Positions 33,550 through 41,903 of a stretch of DNA of 53,951 bases are shown here, piece by piece. Source of the stretch: Bacteroides sp. CAG:530. Its GTDB lineage: Bacteria > Bacteroidota > Bacteroidia > Bacteroidales > Bacteroidaceae. Made by a program: the position numbers and the translations under genes. The notes under the pieces are model-generated. The model was given only the letters and a program-made list of their open reading frames with translations, searched no databases and was not told the origin of the DNA. The DNA is taken from positions 22,057-76,007 of the forward strand of contig FR881271.1 in the NCBI GenBank assembly GCA_000434735.1, read 5' to 3'. The stretch's first letter is position 1. The number at the start of each line of letters is the position of its first letter.

Positions 33550-34834
33550 AAGCATCACCGTATTGCTTACGGCATTGGTGGTAGGAGGCTGTTCGGGTAC
33601 GGCACAGACCGTAAAAGAGAACTCTAAAGCCGAATACCACGGACTATATACGCCTTCTAACACCGCCAGCGTGCAGAAGGCACTTAACACCAATCACCCC
33701 GATTACGACTGGGGATTGTGGGGGCATAACTTGGGAAAGATTATCCAAGACGATGCCACAGACGATATGTATGCTATGGTAGACGGAAAGCGAAACAAGA
33801 AACAGTTGTGCTTTTCGAGCGATGATTTGTATAAAGCCGTCCGCAGCTACATTATCGACCAGTATGGATATGGCACCGACGAGTATAGCGAGCGCATCAG
33901 CATAATGCCTATGGATAATAAGATGGCATGCACCTGCGCTAAGTGTAAGGCCAAGGGTAATACCGATACCAACGCTACTCCGGCGGTATCCTATTTCGTG
34001 TCGCGTTTGGCAAATGAGTTCCCTAAGCATAACTTCTACACCTCGGCTTATCATACTACCAAGGCTGTGCCAGCCAAGCCGTTGCCGCAGAACGTTGGGG
34101 TATTCATTTCGAGCGTATCTATGCAGATGCGTATCGACTTCTCTAACGCCAAAGGTTACACCGAGTTCGTATCTATGGTGAAAGAGTGGAAGAAGAAGTG
34201 CGATAGAATACTTGTTTGGGATTACGAGCGCAATTTCGACGATTATCTTTCTCCCTTCCCGTGTCTGCTGGCCATGCAGTCGCGCTTGCAGTTATATAAG
34301 AAATTAGGTGTAAGCGGAGTTTTCATAAATGGCAGCGGCGATGATTATTCGGCTTTCGATGATATGCAGACCCATGTGTTGGCTTTGCTTATGAACAATC
34401 CTGATACCGATGTGCGCACTGCCGTAAGTCAATACTTCGAAGAGTACTATCCGTACACCGCCGATGTATTGACCAACTATTATTGGGGATTGGAATCTCG
34501 CCTTAAGGCTACAAACCATGCCTTGCCGCTGTACGGCACCATGCAGGATATGTGCGAATCTTATCTCGATGCCAAAGAGTTCGTTCGTTTCCGCAGTGAA
34601 CTTGACGCAGCGAGCAAGCAGAGCACCGGCGATGAGAGAAAGCGTCTTAACGCACTGCTTACGGGATTCGCCTACACCCAGCTTGAGATGTACCGCACAG
34701 GCATTTTGCCTAAAGACGTAGAAATGGCCATCGAGATGAAAGAGATTCTCAAAGGCCACAGCGAACTTAATAACATGAAGAACCGCGATGAGGTAGGTCA
34801 TACCATAGATGATTATTTGAAATTATGGAAATGA
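33530..34834 (+). CDS. DUF4838-type glycoside-hydrolase-like lipoprotein
   Basis: A 434-aa lipoprotein (lipobox VVGGC). ISIMPMDNKMACTCAKCKAKGNTDT matches DUF4838, with its CxCxxC cluster; the domain resembles glycoside hydrolase barrels. Later text SVSMQMRIDFSN, DRILVWDYERNFDDYL and VFINGSGDDYSAF is family-like. Position in the operon suggests it modifies or trims the exported polymer, replacing the PgaB deacetylase of pga systems. Starts 20 bp inside the previous gene and its end overlaps the next start as ATGA. Confidence 0.78.
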   Translation: MLRYISKSITVLLTALVVGGCSGTAQTVKENSKAEYHGLYTPSNTASVQKALNTNHPDYDWGLWGHNLGKIIQDDATDDMYAMVDGKRNKKQLCFSSDDLYKAVRSYIIDQYGYGTDEYSERISIMPMDNKMACTCAKCKAKGNTDTNATPAVSYFVSRLANEFPKHNFYTSAYHTTKAVPAKPLPQNVGVFISSVSMQMRIDFSNAKGYTEFVSMVKEWKKKCDRILVWDYERNFDDYLSPFPCLLAMQSRLQLYKKLGVSGVFINGSGDDYSAFDDMQTHVLALLMNNPDTDVRTAVSQYFEEYYPYTADVLTNYYWGLESRLKATNHALPLYGTMQDMCESYLDAKEFVRFRSELDAASKQSTGDERKRLNALLTGFAYTQLEMYRTGILPKDVEMAIEMKEILKGHSELNNMKNRDEVGHTIDDYLKLWK

Positions 34835-35412
34835 AAATAAAATCTGTAGAAAGAGCTTTCCTTGGCGTTGTGGTGGTCATGGCACTAATGCTGTCGGCTT
34901 CGTCTTGTCATAAGAAACTCGGGCCTACCGCCATCCGCATAGAAGACTCCATACGTCATTATCCCGCCACCATCCTTGGCGATGATTTGGAGATGGTGTA
35001 TGTGGTTCGTAACATAGGCAATGATGTACTTGTCATTACCGATGTGCAGCCATCGTGTCCTACTTTAGAGGTAGATTCTAAGAATGTTTCAATGATACCA
35101 CCTGGCAGCGAGGCGCACCTTAGGTTCATCTTTCATTCTGATAAGAACATCGGTTGGGCTCGTCATTGCGTACGTCTGTTCGGCAATATCGCCCCTGAGG
35201 GCATGGCCATGATTATATTCGATACGCACGTGGTAAGACCCTCCATCGATTTGTCGGATTATGAAGAGTATTATCAGGAGAAGCTGAAGAACAGCGGGGA
35301 GAATATACTCGACGAGAACAAGGGTGCCAAAGAGTATTACACCGACAGTATAACTGATAGCAGAGACATTATAAACGATAGCCATCGCTACATAGACCAT
35401 ATGGGCGAATAA
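34825..35412 (+). CDS. DUF1573 domain lipoprotein
   Basis: A 195-aa lipoprotein (SSCH lipobox). The middle, DDLEMVYVVRNIGNDVLVITDVQPSCPTLEVD followed by IPPGSEAHLRF, is DUF1573, an immunoglobulin-like fold with a Cys that recurs in Bacteroidetes envelope proteins. The last ~50 residues are a hydrophilic tail. Start is ATG 34825, or ATG 34831 which overlaps the preceding stop as ATGA; either gives the signal peptide. Function unknown, probably envelope polymer attachment or folding. Confidence 0.78.
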   Translation: MEMKIKSVERAFLGVVVVMALMLSASSCHKKLGPTAIRIEDSIRHYPATILGDDLEMVYVVRNIGNDVLVITDVQPSCPTLEVDSKNVSMIPPGSEAHLRFIFHSDKNIGWARHCVRLFGNIAPEGMAMIIFDTHVVRPSIDLSDYEEYYQEKLKNSGENILDENKGAKEYYTDSITDSRDIINDSHRYIDHMGE

Positions 35413-35477
35413 CTTGCGGAGAGAAATATCAAACAGCATATATAAAAATAAGAAGGAAAAACAACACATATTATATT

Positions 35478-35951
35478 ATGAAACAAATAGCAGGAATTGA
35501 TACAAACAGACTAAAGCTTCTTCTGGTAGACGATATCCCTTTGAATTTGATTCTGCTGGATAAGATGCTTAAACCATACGAGTTTCAGATAGTTAAGACC
35601 AACAACGGTCGCGAGGCTTTAGAGCAGATACAGGCTGTTCAAGACACGCCCGAGGCTTTCGATTTGGCCATTGTAGACATAATGATGCCAGAGATAGACG
35701 GCTATCAGGTTCTGGAGTACGTGCGTAGAGGATGCCCCGACGGACAGTTCAACATAACTCCGAAGACTAAGGAAGAGTTTCCTGTCATCATTCTTTCTGG
35801 CATGAACTTTAGCGACGATGTGGCTAAGGGCATGTCACTTGGCGCCAACCAATTCCTCACCAAGCCGGTAGTAATGGAACGCCTTTATGCGGCGGTAGAT
35901 GAAGAACTTGAAAAGAAAATTCGGGCGGTAGGCGCAAGCTTCGCAAAATAA
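35478..35951 (+). CDS. Stand-alone response regulator (receiver domain)
   Basis: A 157-aa single REC domain: LLLVDDIPLN (D18/D19), IVDIMMPEIDG with phospho-acceptor D67, ILSGMNFS (switch Ser) and FLTKPV (K129). There is no DNA-binding output domain, so it acts by protein contact, as in Spo0F/CheY-like proteins. Last gene of the operon; a partner for the kinases at 23934 and 25492. The 65-bp gap to the previous gene has no hairpin I can see. Confidence 0.9.
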   Translation: MKQIAGIDTNRLKLLLVDDIPLNLILLDKMLKPYEFQIVKTNNGREALEQIQAVQDTPEAFDLAIVDIMMPEIDGYQVLEYVRRGCPDGQFNITPKTKEEFPVIILSGMNFSDDVAKGMSLGANQFLTKPVVMERLYAAVDEELEKKIRAVGASFAK

Positions 35952-35988
35952 GCATGGCGCAAACTGCACAAGCAGCAAAATAAAACCG

Positions 35989-35996
35989 TATTTTTG
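35989..35996 (+). promoter_or_regulatory. Bacteroidetes -7 element before the CobW-type gene
   Basis: TATTTTTG followed by CCC matches TAnnTTTG and is 26 bases before the ATG at 36023. Confidence 0.5.
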
Positions 35997-36022
35997 CCCA
36001 CGCAATATAAAAATAGAAGAAA

Positions 36023-37309
36023 ATGCAGAAAAAAGACATTCCTGTACTGCTCCTGACCGGTTATCTGGGCAGTGGAAAGACTACTTTGGTAAACCATATT
36101 CTCGCTAACGAGAAAGGAATAAAGTTCGCGGTTATAGTAAACGATATAGGCGAGGTTAACATTGATGCCGACCTCATTCAGAAGGGTGGCGTTGTAGGCA
36201 AGAAAGATGATAGCCTTGTGGCGTTGCAGAACGGATGTATCTGCTGCACACTGAAGATGGACCTCATAGAACAGATATTCGACCTTATGAAGATGCAGCG
36301 TTTCGATTACATCGTTATCGAGGCGAGCGGCATCTGCGAACCGGAGCCGATAGCTCAGACCATTTGTTCTATTCCGCAGATGGGTGGCGCTTATGTTAAG
36401 TACGGAGTATGCCGTCTTGATAGCATAGTAACCGTGGTCGATGCGCTTCGCCTTCAGAGCGAATTCGCTTGTGGCGATGAACTTACACGTAAGCACATTG
36501 ATGAGGAGGATATAGAGAATCTTATTATTCAGCAGATAGAATTCTGTAATATCATATTGCTGAATAAGGCTTCAGAGGTTAAGCCCGAAGAGTTGGCTCG
36601 TATCAAGCAGATACTTCATACATTGCAGCCAGCCGCCGAGATTATAGAGTGCGATTATGCCGATGTGGATATTGATAAGCTGATAAATACTCACTTGTTT
36701 AACTTCGAGAGAGTGGCTACTTCTGCCGGATGGATTCGCGAGATAGAGCGTCAGGCTACCGAAGAAGAGGAACACGAGGCTAAGGCGGATCATCATCACC
36801 ACCATGATCATGAAGGTGAGCATCACCATCACGATGACGATGATGACGACGATGATCACGATCATGAAGAGCATCCTCATGAAGAGGAACACGGACATCA
36901 TCACCACCATCATCATCACGACCATGAGGGCGGCGAAGTGGAAGAGTACGGCATAGGTACGTTTGTTTATTACCGTCGCCCGGCGTTCGATTTGAATAAG
37001 TTCGATCATTTTGTTGCTACCAAGTGGAGCAAGAACATTATCCGTGCCAAGGGTGTATGTTATTTCAGCAATAACCGTGATATGTCGATGTTGTTCGAAC
37101 AGGCTGGTGTACAGAAGAAGATTACTCCCGCAGGATTGTGGTACGCCACCGCTCCCGAGGAGGATTTGATTCAGTTGATGCAGCAAGAGCCGGGACTTAT
37201 GCGCGACTGGGACGAGAAGTATGGCGACCGTATGCAGAAAATAGTATTCATTGGTCAGCACCTCGATAAAGAACAAATCACTCGCGACTTAGACGAGTGT
37301 TTGGAGTAA
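36023..37309 (+). CDS. CobW/COG0523-type GTPase with His-rich metal-binding loop
   Basis: A 428-aa G3E GTPase. Walker A is GYLGSGKTT, the family metal site C72-x-C74-C75 is in NGCICCTLK, Walker-like GEVNIDADL and ILLNKASEV (NKxD position) follow. Residues about 256-303 are a long His/Asp/Glu run (HHHHHDHEGEHHHH, DDDDDDDD, HGHHHHHHHHDHEGG), then the C-terminal CobW domain (ATKWSKNIIRAKGVCYF). These proteins deliver Zn, Co or Fe/Ni to target enzymes; the His-rich loop points to zinc. It has its own promoter element and ends at a strong hairpin terminator. Confidence 0.92.
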   Translation: MQKKDIPVLLLTGYLGSGKTTLVNHILANEKGIKFAVIVNDIGEVNIDADLIQKGGVVGKKDDSLVALQNGCICCTLKMDLIEQIFDLMKMQRFDYIVIEASGICEPEPIAQTICSIPQMGGAYVKYGVCRLDSIVTVVDALRLQSEFACGDELTRKHIDEEDIENLIIQQIEFCNIILLNKASEVKPEELARIKQILHTLQPAAEIIECDYADVDIDKLINTHLFNFERVATSAGWIREIERQATEEEEHEAKADHHHHHDHEGEHHHHDDDDDDDDHDHEEHPHEEEHGHHHHHHHHDHEGGEVEEYGIGTFVYYRRPAFDLNKFDHFVATKWSKNIIRAKGVCYFSNNRDMSMLFEQAGVQKKITPAGLWYATAPEEDLIQLMQQEPGLMRDWDEKYGDRMQKIVFIGQHLDKEQITRDLDECLE

Positions 37310-37319
37310 CGGGCGAAGG

Positions 37320-37350
37320 TGTATCATAAGTAATATATAGCGGACTGAAA
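37320..37350 (+). repeat. 5' direct repeat flanking the fimbrillin operon
   Basis: GTATCATAAGTAATAT followed by ATAGCGGACTGAAA; the counterpart at 42818-42856 has GTATCATAATTAATAT, an insert, and the same second motif. The two lie 5.5 kb apart, at both ends of the operon. Confidence 0.6.
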
Positions 37351-37390
37351 TTCCATCGATTATTCGTTGGTTTTTCAGTCCGCTATTTTT
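37337..37390 (+). terminator. Rho-independent terminator after the CobW-type gene
   Basis: A 14-bp stem: ATAGCGGACTGAAA (37337-37350) pairs with TTTCAGTCCGCTAT (37373-37386), followed by a run of T. A related sequence recurs at 42838-42886, flanking the fimbrillin operon on the other side. Confidence 0.9.
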
Positions 37391-37461
37391 TTCTGTGTTG
37401 CGAAACATATTTTACACCCTTTCAGTGAGAATAAATGTTAAAAACACGCGCCTTTCTCTAA

Positions 37462-37492
37462 TATGAATCAATTTGAACTTAATGTATTCATA
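37462..37492 (+). promoter_or_regulatory. Inverted repeat upstream of the fimbrillin operon
   Basis: TATGAAT (37462-37468) and ATTCATA (37486-37492) face each other across 17 bases, with ATTTGAACTT between, 35 bases before the ATG. Could be a regulator site; the promoter itself is not clear. Confidence 0.35.
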
Positions 37493-37527
37493 AAAAAGCC
37501 TTTCTTTTGTATGAAAAATACAAAAAG

Positions 37528-40500
37528 ATGAAAAAACACTATTACTATTTAATTACTTGCCTTACCGCACTGCTTTTGGCGGCGTGCCAAAATGAAACAC
37601 CTGTAGAAAGGACACACAGAGCGGAGTGTAAACTTACATTGGCGGGAGAGATAGACCAACTCTACCTAAGCCGAGTTAATGATAATGGTTTTGCCGACGG
37701 CGACGTGATGGGAGTGTACGTGGTAGACTACGTAAGCCAGCAGCCAGGCAAATTGCAGGCATCAGGCAATAGGGGTACTAATGTTAAACATACTTTCGAT
37801 GAACCCAACTTTAAATGGAATTCTTCTTACGATATATATTTTCGCGACGATAAGACTCCGGTAGACATCTACGGATATTATCCATACTCCGCAAAAAATC
37901 CCGAAGACCCCGAAAATTATGCTTTCCAAGTACAGTACGACCAGCAGATTGCCGCTCACGATGGTCTACTGAGCGGTTATGAGCAGAGCGATTTCTTATG
38001 GGGAAAGGTAGCGAAGGTCTATGCTACAGAGCACGTTATCCGCTTGCCTCTAAAGCATCGCCTTGGCAATGTATGTGTAAAGCTGAAAGAAGGCAAAGGC
38101 TTTTCGCAAGGCGAATGGGCGGAACTTAAGAAGACGGTGATGGTGCTTAATACTACCACCGACGCATTGATAAACCTTTCTACCGGCGAGTGTACACCGC
38201 AAGGCGAAGCTAAAGAGGCAGGCATCTTGCCCCACGAGCACGAAGGCGAGTACCGTGCCATTGTAGTGCCGCAAACGGTGGGTAGCGGCAAGACTCTTTT
38301 TTCTATTACTGTAGGAAGCGTGGCTTATAAGTTCTCTAAAGATGTAGCTACGGTTTACGAGGCAGGCAAAATGACCAACTTTACCATAGAAGTAAATAAG
38401 AAAACCGTTACAGGCGACTATGAGTTCCGTCTTACTGGCGAGAACATTACTCCATGGGAGGCAGACATTGCTTCGCACGAAGGAAACATGAAAGAGTATG
38501 TGGTGATAAATGTACCAGAAGGTGGTAGTCTGATGGGGTGCATTGCAGCGGCGGGCAAAGACTATACACGCATAAAGAACTTAAAAATTACAGGGCAAAT
38601 AAGTTATGATGACATTTGTTTTTTGCGGCATGATATGAAGGAACTCTCTTCGTTGAATTTAAGAGAAGTAAGGTCTATTAATTGGGAAACTATAATTTCT
38701 GGATTTGATGCAACATATGCTAATCGTCTCTATGATATAGTATTGCCGGATAATTTGACAGCTATAGGCGATAATGCTTTCTATGGACAATCTATTAGAG
38801 GCTCTCTAATTATTCCGGAAGGAGTAACAAGGATAGGGGAGTATGCATTTTGGGGGTGTGATAATTTGACAGGGGTGTTATCATTGCCTTCTACATTAAG
38901 TAGTATTGGTCGTTCTGCATTTAATGGCTGTAAATTTACTTGTGAATTATTATTGCCTCAGAATTTAAACAGTATAGGTGAATCTGCCTTTTTGGGTTGC
39001 TATGGTATTTATGGAAATCTTATCTTACCAGAAGGATTATCAGAAATAGAAGAATCTGTATTTTCAGCATGTTATAATCTCTCAGGTGATTTGAATATTC
39101 CTAAGAATGTAAAAAAGATAGAGTATGGTGCTTTTTCTATCTGCTCCGGATTGAATGGAAGATTAACACTACCAGATGGGTTGGAAAGTATAGGTAACAA
39201 TGCTTTCAGGTCCTGCCGATTTAGAGGCCCATTGATCTTACCGTCCACATTGAAAAGTATAGGCAGTGGGGCTTTCCAAAGTAATATGTTCTCCGGAGAA
39301 TTAAAATTACCTTCTTCATTGCAGGAATTAGGCTCTGTTGCTTTCGATGGTTGTTCTCGCATTAGCGGTACATTAGAAATCCCTGATAATATAACAGCTA
39401 TCAAGGAACTGACGTTTGCTAGTTGTAGCAGTATAGAAAAACTTGTTTTACATTCTAAAATTGATGTAATTAAGTCTGGTGCATTTCAAGATTGTTTTGG
39501 TTTAGGAAGCATTGTCTGCAATGCAGTAAATCCGCCTTATGTAGAAAGCTCAGCTTTCGGTGGTGTATCTAAAAGTAATGTTGTAGTAGAGGTGCCCGAA
39601 GCATCTTTGGCGGCTTATCGTACGGCATCCGGATGGAGTGATTTCAAGAAAATTGTGGCGCATCATGAATTGATATGTAGCCCAGACTCTGTAGTTGCGC
39701 TTAATGCATCACTGCAGAAAAAGTTAGTGATTAATGCCGAAAGCGATTGGGAGGTAGAAGAATGCCCATCGTGGTGTCATTTGGATAAGACTTCCGGTTC
39801 TAAGAAAACTGAAGTTACGCTTACTATAGATGCACTTGCCAAGGGGCAAGAACCTCGTGAAGACGATATCGTATTTGTTCTGAAAGATAAAGGCTATACC
39901 ACCAGCTGCGGCGTATCGCAATGCAGTTATGATTATGACGAAGACGAAGTTATTACCCTGCAGAAAGCAACTCGTGGAAATGGCGTGAACTTGGTATTCT
40001 TGGGCGATGGATATAATAATAAAGATATAGCAAACGGCACATACCTGAAAGATATGAAGCAGCAGATGGAATACTTCTTCGGTGTAGAGCCTTATACTAC
40101 TTATCGCGAATATTTCAATGTATATACAGCCATTGCCTTGAGTCAGGAAAGCGGTGTGGGTACTGTGAATACGCTTTGCGATAGTAAGTTCGAAACTACG
40201 TTTACAAGTGGAGCGTCGTTGATGTGCAATACCAATGATGTATTTAAGTATGCTCTGCGTATGCCTACCGTAAACAGTGGCAATCTGAACCAAACGCTTA
40301 TAGTTCTTACCCCTAACACTACAGATTATGGCGGCGTAACAAGTATGTGGGCAGATGGTTCTGCTATCGCCATTACTCCAAAGAGTTCCGATTATTACCC
40401 GTACGACTCGCGTGGCATTGTGCAGCACGAAGCCGGTGGTCATGGCTTTGGTAAGTTGGGCGATGAATATATCTATCACAATGCGTTTATCTCAAGTTGC

Positions 40501-40935
40501 CAATGTCTTTGCTGTCCTCACGAAGCAGAGTTCAATGCCGCAAAAGCCAATGGTTGGTACGAGAACTTGTCGCTTACTGGTAAGATGCACGAAGTGCCTT
40601 GGTCGCACCTTATCTTTAACGATAAGTATAGCGCGGTGGTAGATATATACGAAGGCGGATTTATGCACTCTCGTGGCGTGTTCCGCTCGGAACTGAATAG
40701 CTGTATGAATAACAATATTCCTTACTTCAGCACCATCAGTCGCGAGGCCATAGTGAAACGCATCAAGCAATATGCCGGCGAAACCTATTCGTTCGATGAG
40801 TTTGTTAAGAACGATAACCCTAACCCCGGCAGTCGCTCTACTCGCTATAATGTAGCGCCATGGAACAAACTCAGCGATAAGCCCGCTCCAAACCACAGTC
40901 AGCCTATCATTCATAAAGGCTCTCCTAAATTTTGA
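37528..40935 (+). CDS. Fimbrillin-like / LRR / M64 metallopeptidase fusion lipoprotein
   Basis: A 1135-aa lipoprotein; signal MKKHYYYLITCLTALLLAAC. Residues ~20-310 are fimbrillin-like (NGFADGDVMGVYVVDY; same pattern as the two genes downstream). Residues ~380-700 are BspA-type LRR_5 repeats (IGDNAFYGQSIRGSLIIPEGV and so on), a BACON-like block (VALNASLQKKLVINAESDWEV) follows, and residues ~810-1135 are a peptidase M64 domain: NLVFLGDGYNNKD, then the metal motif HEAGGHGFGKLGDEY (from H967) and GEGFMHS-like YEGGFMHSRGVFR. The LRR part is visibly AT-richer than its flanks. Likely a surface protease held at a fimbrial tip or on the cell surface. Start ATG at 37528; an in-frame TTG 21 bp earlier is unlikely. 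Confidence 0.88.
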   Translation: MKKHYYYLITCLTALLLAACQNETPVERTHRAECKLTLAGEIDQLYLSRVNDNGFADGDVMGVYVVDYVSQQPGKLQASGNRGTNVKHTFDEPNFKWNSSYDIYFRDDKTPVDIYGYYPYSAKNPEDPENYAFQVQYDQQIAAHDGLLSGYEQSDFLWGKVAKVYATEHVIRLPLKHRLGNVCVKLKEGKGFSQGEWAELKKTVMVLNTTTDALINLSTGECTPQGEAKEAGILPHEHEGEYRAIVVPQTVGSGKTLFSITVGSVAYKFSKDVATVYEAGKMTNFTIEVNKKTVTGDYEFRLTGENITPWEADIASHEGNMKEYVVINVPEGGSLMGCIAAAGKDYTRIKNLKITGQISYDDICFLRHDMKELSSLNLREVRSINWETIISGFDATYANRLYDIVLPDNLTAIGDNAFYGQSIRGSLIIPEGVTRIGEYAFWGCDNLTGVLSLPSTLSSIGRSAFNGCKFTCELLLPQNLNSIGESAFLGCYGIYGNLILPEGLSEIEESVFSACYNLSGDLNIPKNVKKIEYGAFSICSGLNGRLTLPDGLESIGNNAFRSCRFRGPLILPSTLKSIGSGAFQSNMFSGELKLPSSLQELGSVAFDGCSRISGTLEIPDNITAIKELTFASCSSIEKLVLHSKIDVIKSGAFQDCFGLGSIVCNAVNPPYVESSAFGGVSKSNVVVEVPEASLAAYRTASGWSDFKKIVAHHELICSPDSVVALNASLQKKLVINAESDWEVEECPSWCHLDKTSGSKKTEVTLTIDALAKGQEPREDDIVFVLKDKGYTTSCGVSQCSYDYDEDEVITLQKATRGNGVNLVFLGDGYNNKDIANGTYLKDMKQQMEYFFGVEPYTTYREYFNVYTAIALSQESGVGTVNTLCDSKFETTFTSGASLMCNTNDVFKYALRMPTVNSGNLNQTLIVLTPNTTDYGGVTSMWADGSAIAITPKSSDYYPYDSRGIVQHEAGGHGFGKLGDEYIYHNAFISSCQCLCCPHEAEFNAAKANGWYENLSLTGKMHEVPWSHLIFNDKYSAVVDIYEGGFMHSRGVFRSELNSCMNNNIPYFSTISREAIVKRIKQYAGETYSFDEFVKNDNPNPGSRSTRYNVAPWNKLSDKPAPNHSQPIIHKGSPKF

Positions 40936-40979
40936 GAAAGCTAAAACAATTATTTAATTACGGATCGATTTAAACCATT

Positions 40980-41885
40980 ATGAAACAAGTAATAAATAAA
41001 GCTATACATACATTAATTCCGTCCGGCATAAGCATAATGCTGGTAGGACTTATGGCTTTTCCATCGTGCACAAGCCACAATCTGCAGTCGGATAGCGAAG
41101 ACCCGGATATAATGAAATTCCAGGTGCTTCATCCCGATGCGGCAGGTTCTCGCGCCACGGAAACCGGATTCGAGAATAACGACCGTATAGGTCTCTTCGT
41201 GACAGAAGAAAAATCACTGCTACAGATAGGCGGCAACTACGTAAACAATGCCAAGCTTACATATACCGCACCCGATTGGAAAACAGAAACACCCGTGTAC
41301 TGGAATAACGGAACTTACGATGTTTACGCCTATGCGCCCTACAGTCAGTCCATCAATTCCATTTCCGACTATCAGTTTAGCGTGGCGTTAGATCAGACTT
41401 CGCAAGGATATAATGAAAGCGATTTCTTATTAGCCTCGGCAAAGTCGCAAACCGCTTCTGCCGCAGGTGTGCCTTTGCAGTTCAGACACTGCATGAGTAG
41501 GGTATGCATTCGCTTGGTTAAAGATCGCGATTACGATGGTGACTTGCCCGACGACGCTAAAGTCTATATTCATAACACCGTGCCTCAGGCTACTATAGAC
41601 CTTAGTGCCGGAATAGCTACAAAATATATGTACGGACGCGAAGCCACCATCACCGCACGCAATGAAGGGAATCATAAGTTTGGTGCCATATTGGTTCCGC
41701 AGCGTATAGACCGCCGTCGTCCACTATTCGAAGTGGTAATGAATGGAGTAGCGTATCTGGTAGAAGATAACTTCGTATTCCGTATGGGCATGTGCCACAC
41801 CATATCGCTTGTTATCTCTAAGGCTCCAGAGCAAGTAAAGATAGAGATAGGCGGAGAAATAGAGAACTGGAACAAAGAACAATAA
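40980..41885 (+). CDS. Fimbrillin-like lipoprotein (Mfa-like)
   Basis: A 301-aa lipoprotein (lipobox FPSC). The pattern of a fimbrillin_A/Mfa-like_1 domain is seen: GFENNDRIGLFV, the tandem YWNNGTYDVYAYAPYSQS strand block, LLASAKSQTAS and RIGLF-type strands, ending QVKIEIGGEIENW. Probably a fimbrial or surface subunit that works with the M64 fusion. The gap to the previous gene is 44 bp and to the next 18 bp, which supports one operon. Confidence 0.85.
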   Translation: MKQVINKAIHTLIPSGISIMLVGLMAFPSCTSHNLQSDSEDPDIMKFQVLHPDAAGSRATETGFENNDRIGLFVTEEKSLLQIGGNYVNNAKLTYTAPDWKTETPVYWNNGTYDVYAYAPYSQSINSISDYQFSVALDQTSQGYNESDFLLASAKSQTASAAGVPLQFRHCMSRVCIRLVKDRDYDGDLPDDAKVYIHNTVPQATIDLSAGIATKYMYGREATITARNEGNHKFGAILVPQRIDRRRPLFEVVMNGVAYLVEDNFVFRMGMCHTISLVISKAPEQVKIEIGGEIENWNKEQ

Positions 41886-41903
41886 CATTTAATACTTAAA
41901 GAT

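Noticed and set aside
36572..37276. 234-aa minus-strand reading frame with hydrophobic and Val/Met runs
   Set aside because: It is the antisense of the His/Asp-rich loop of the CobW-type GTPase, which creates long open frames by base composition.
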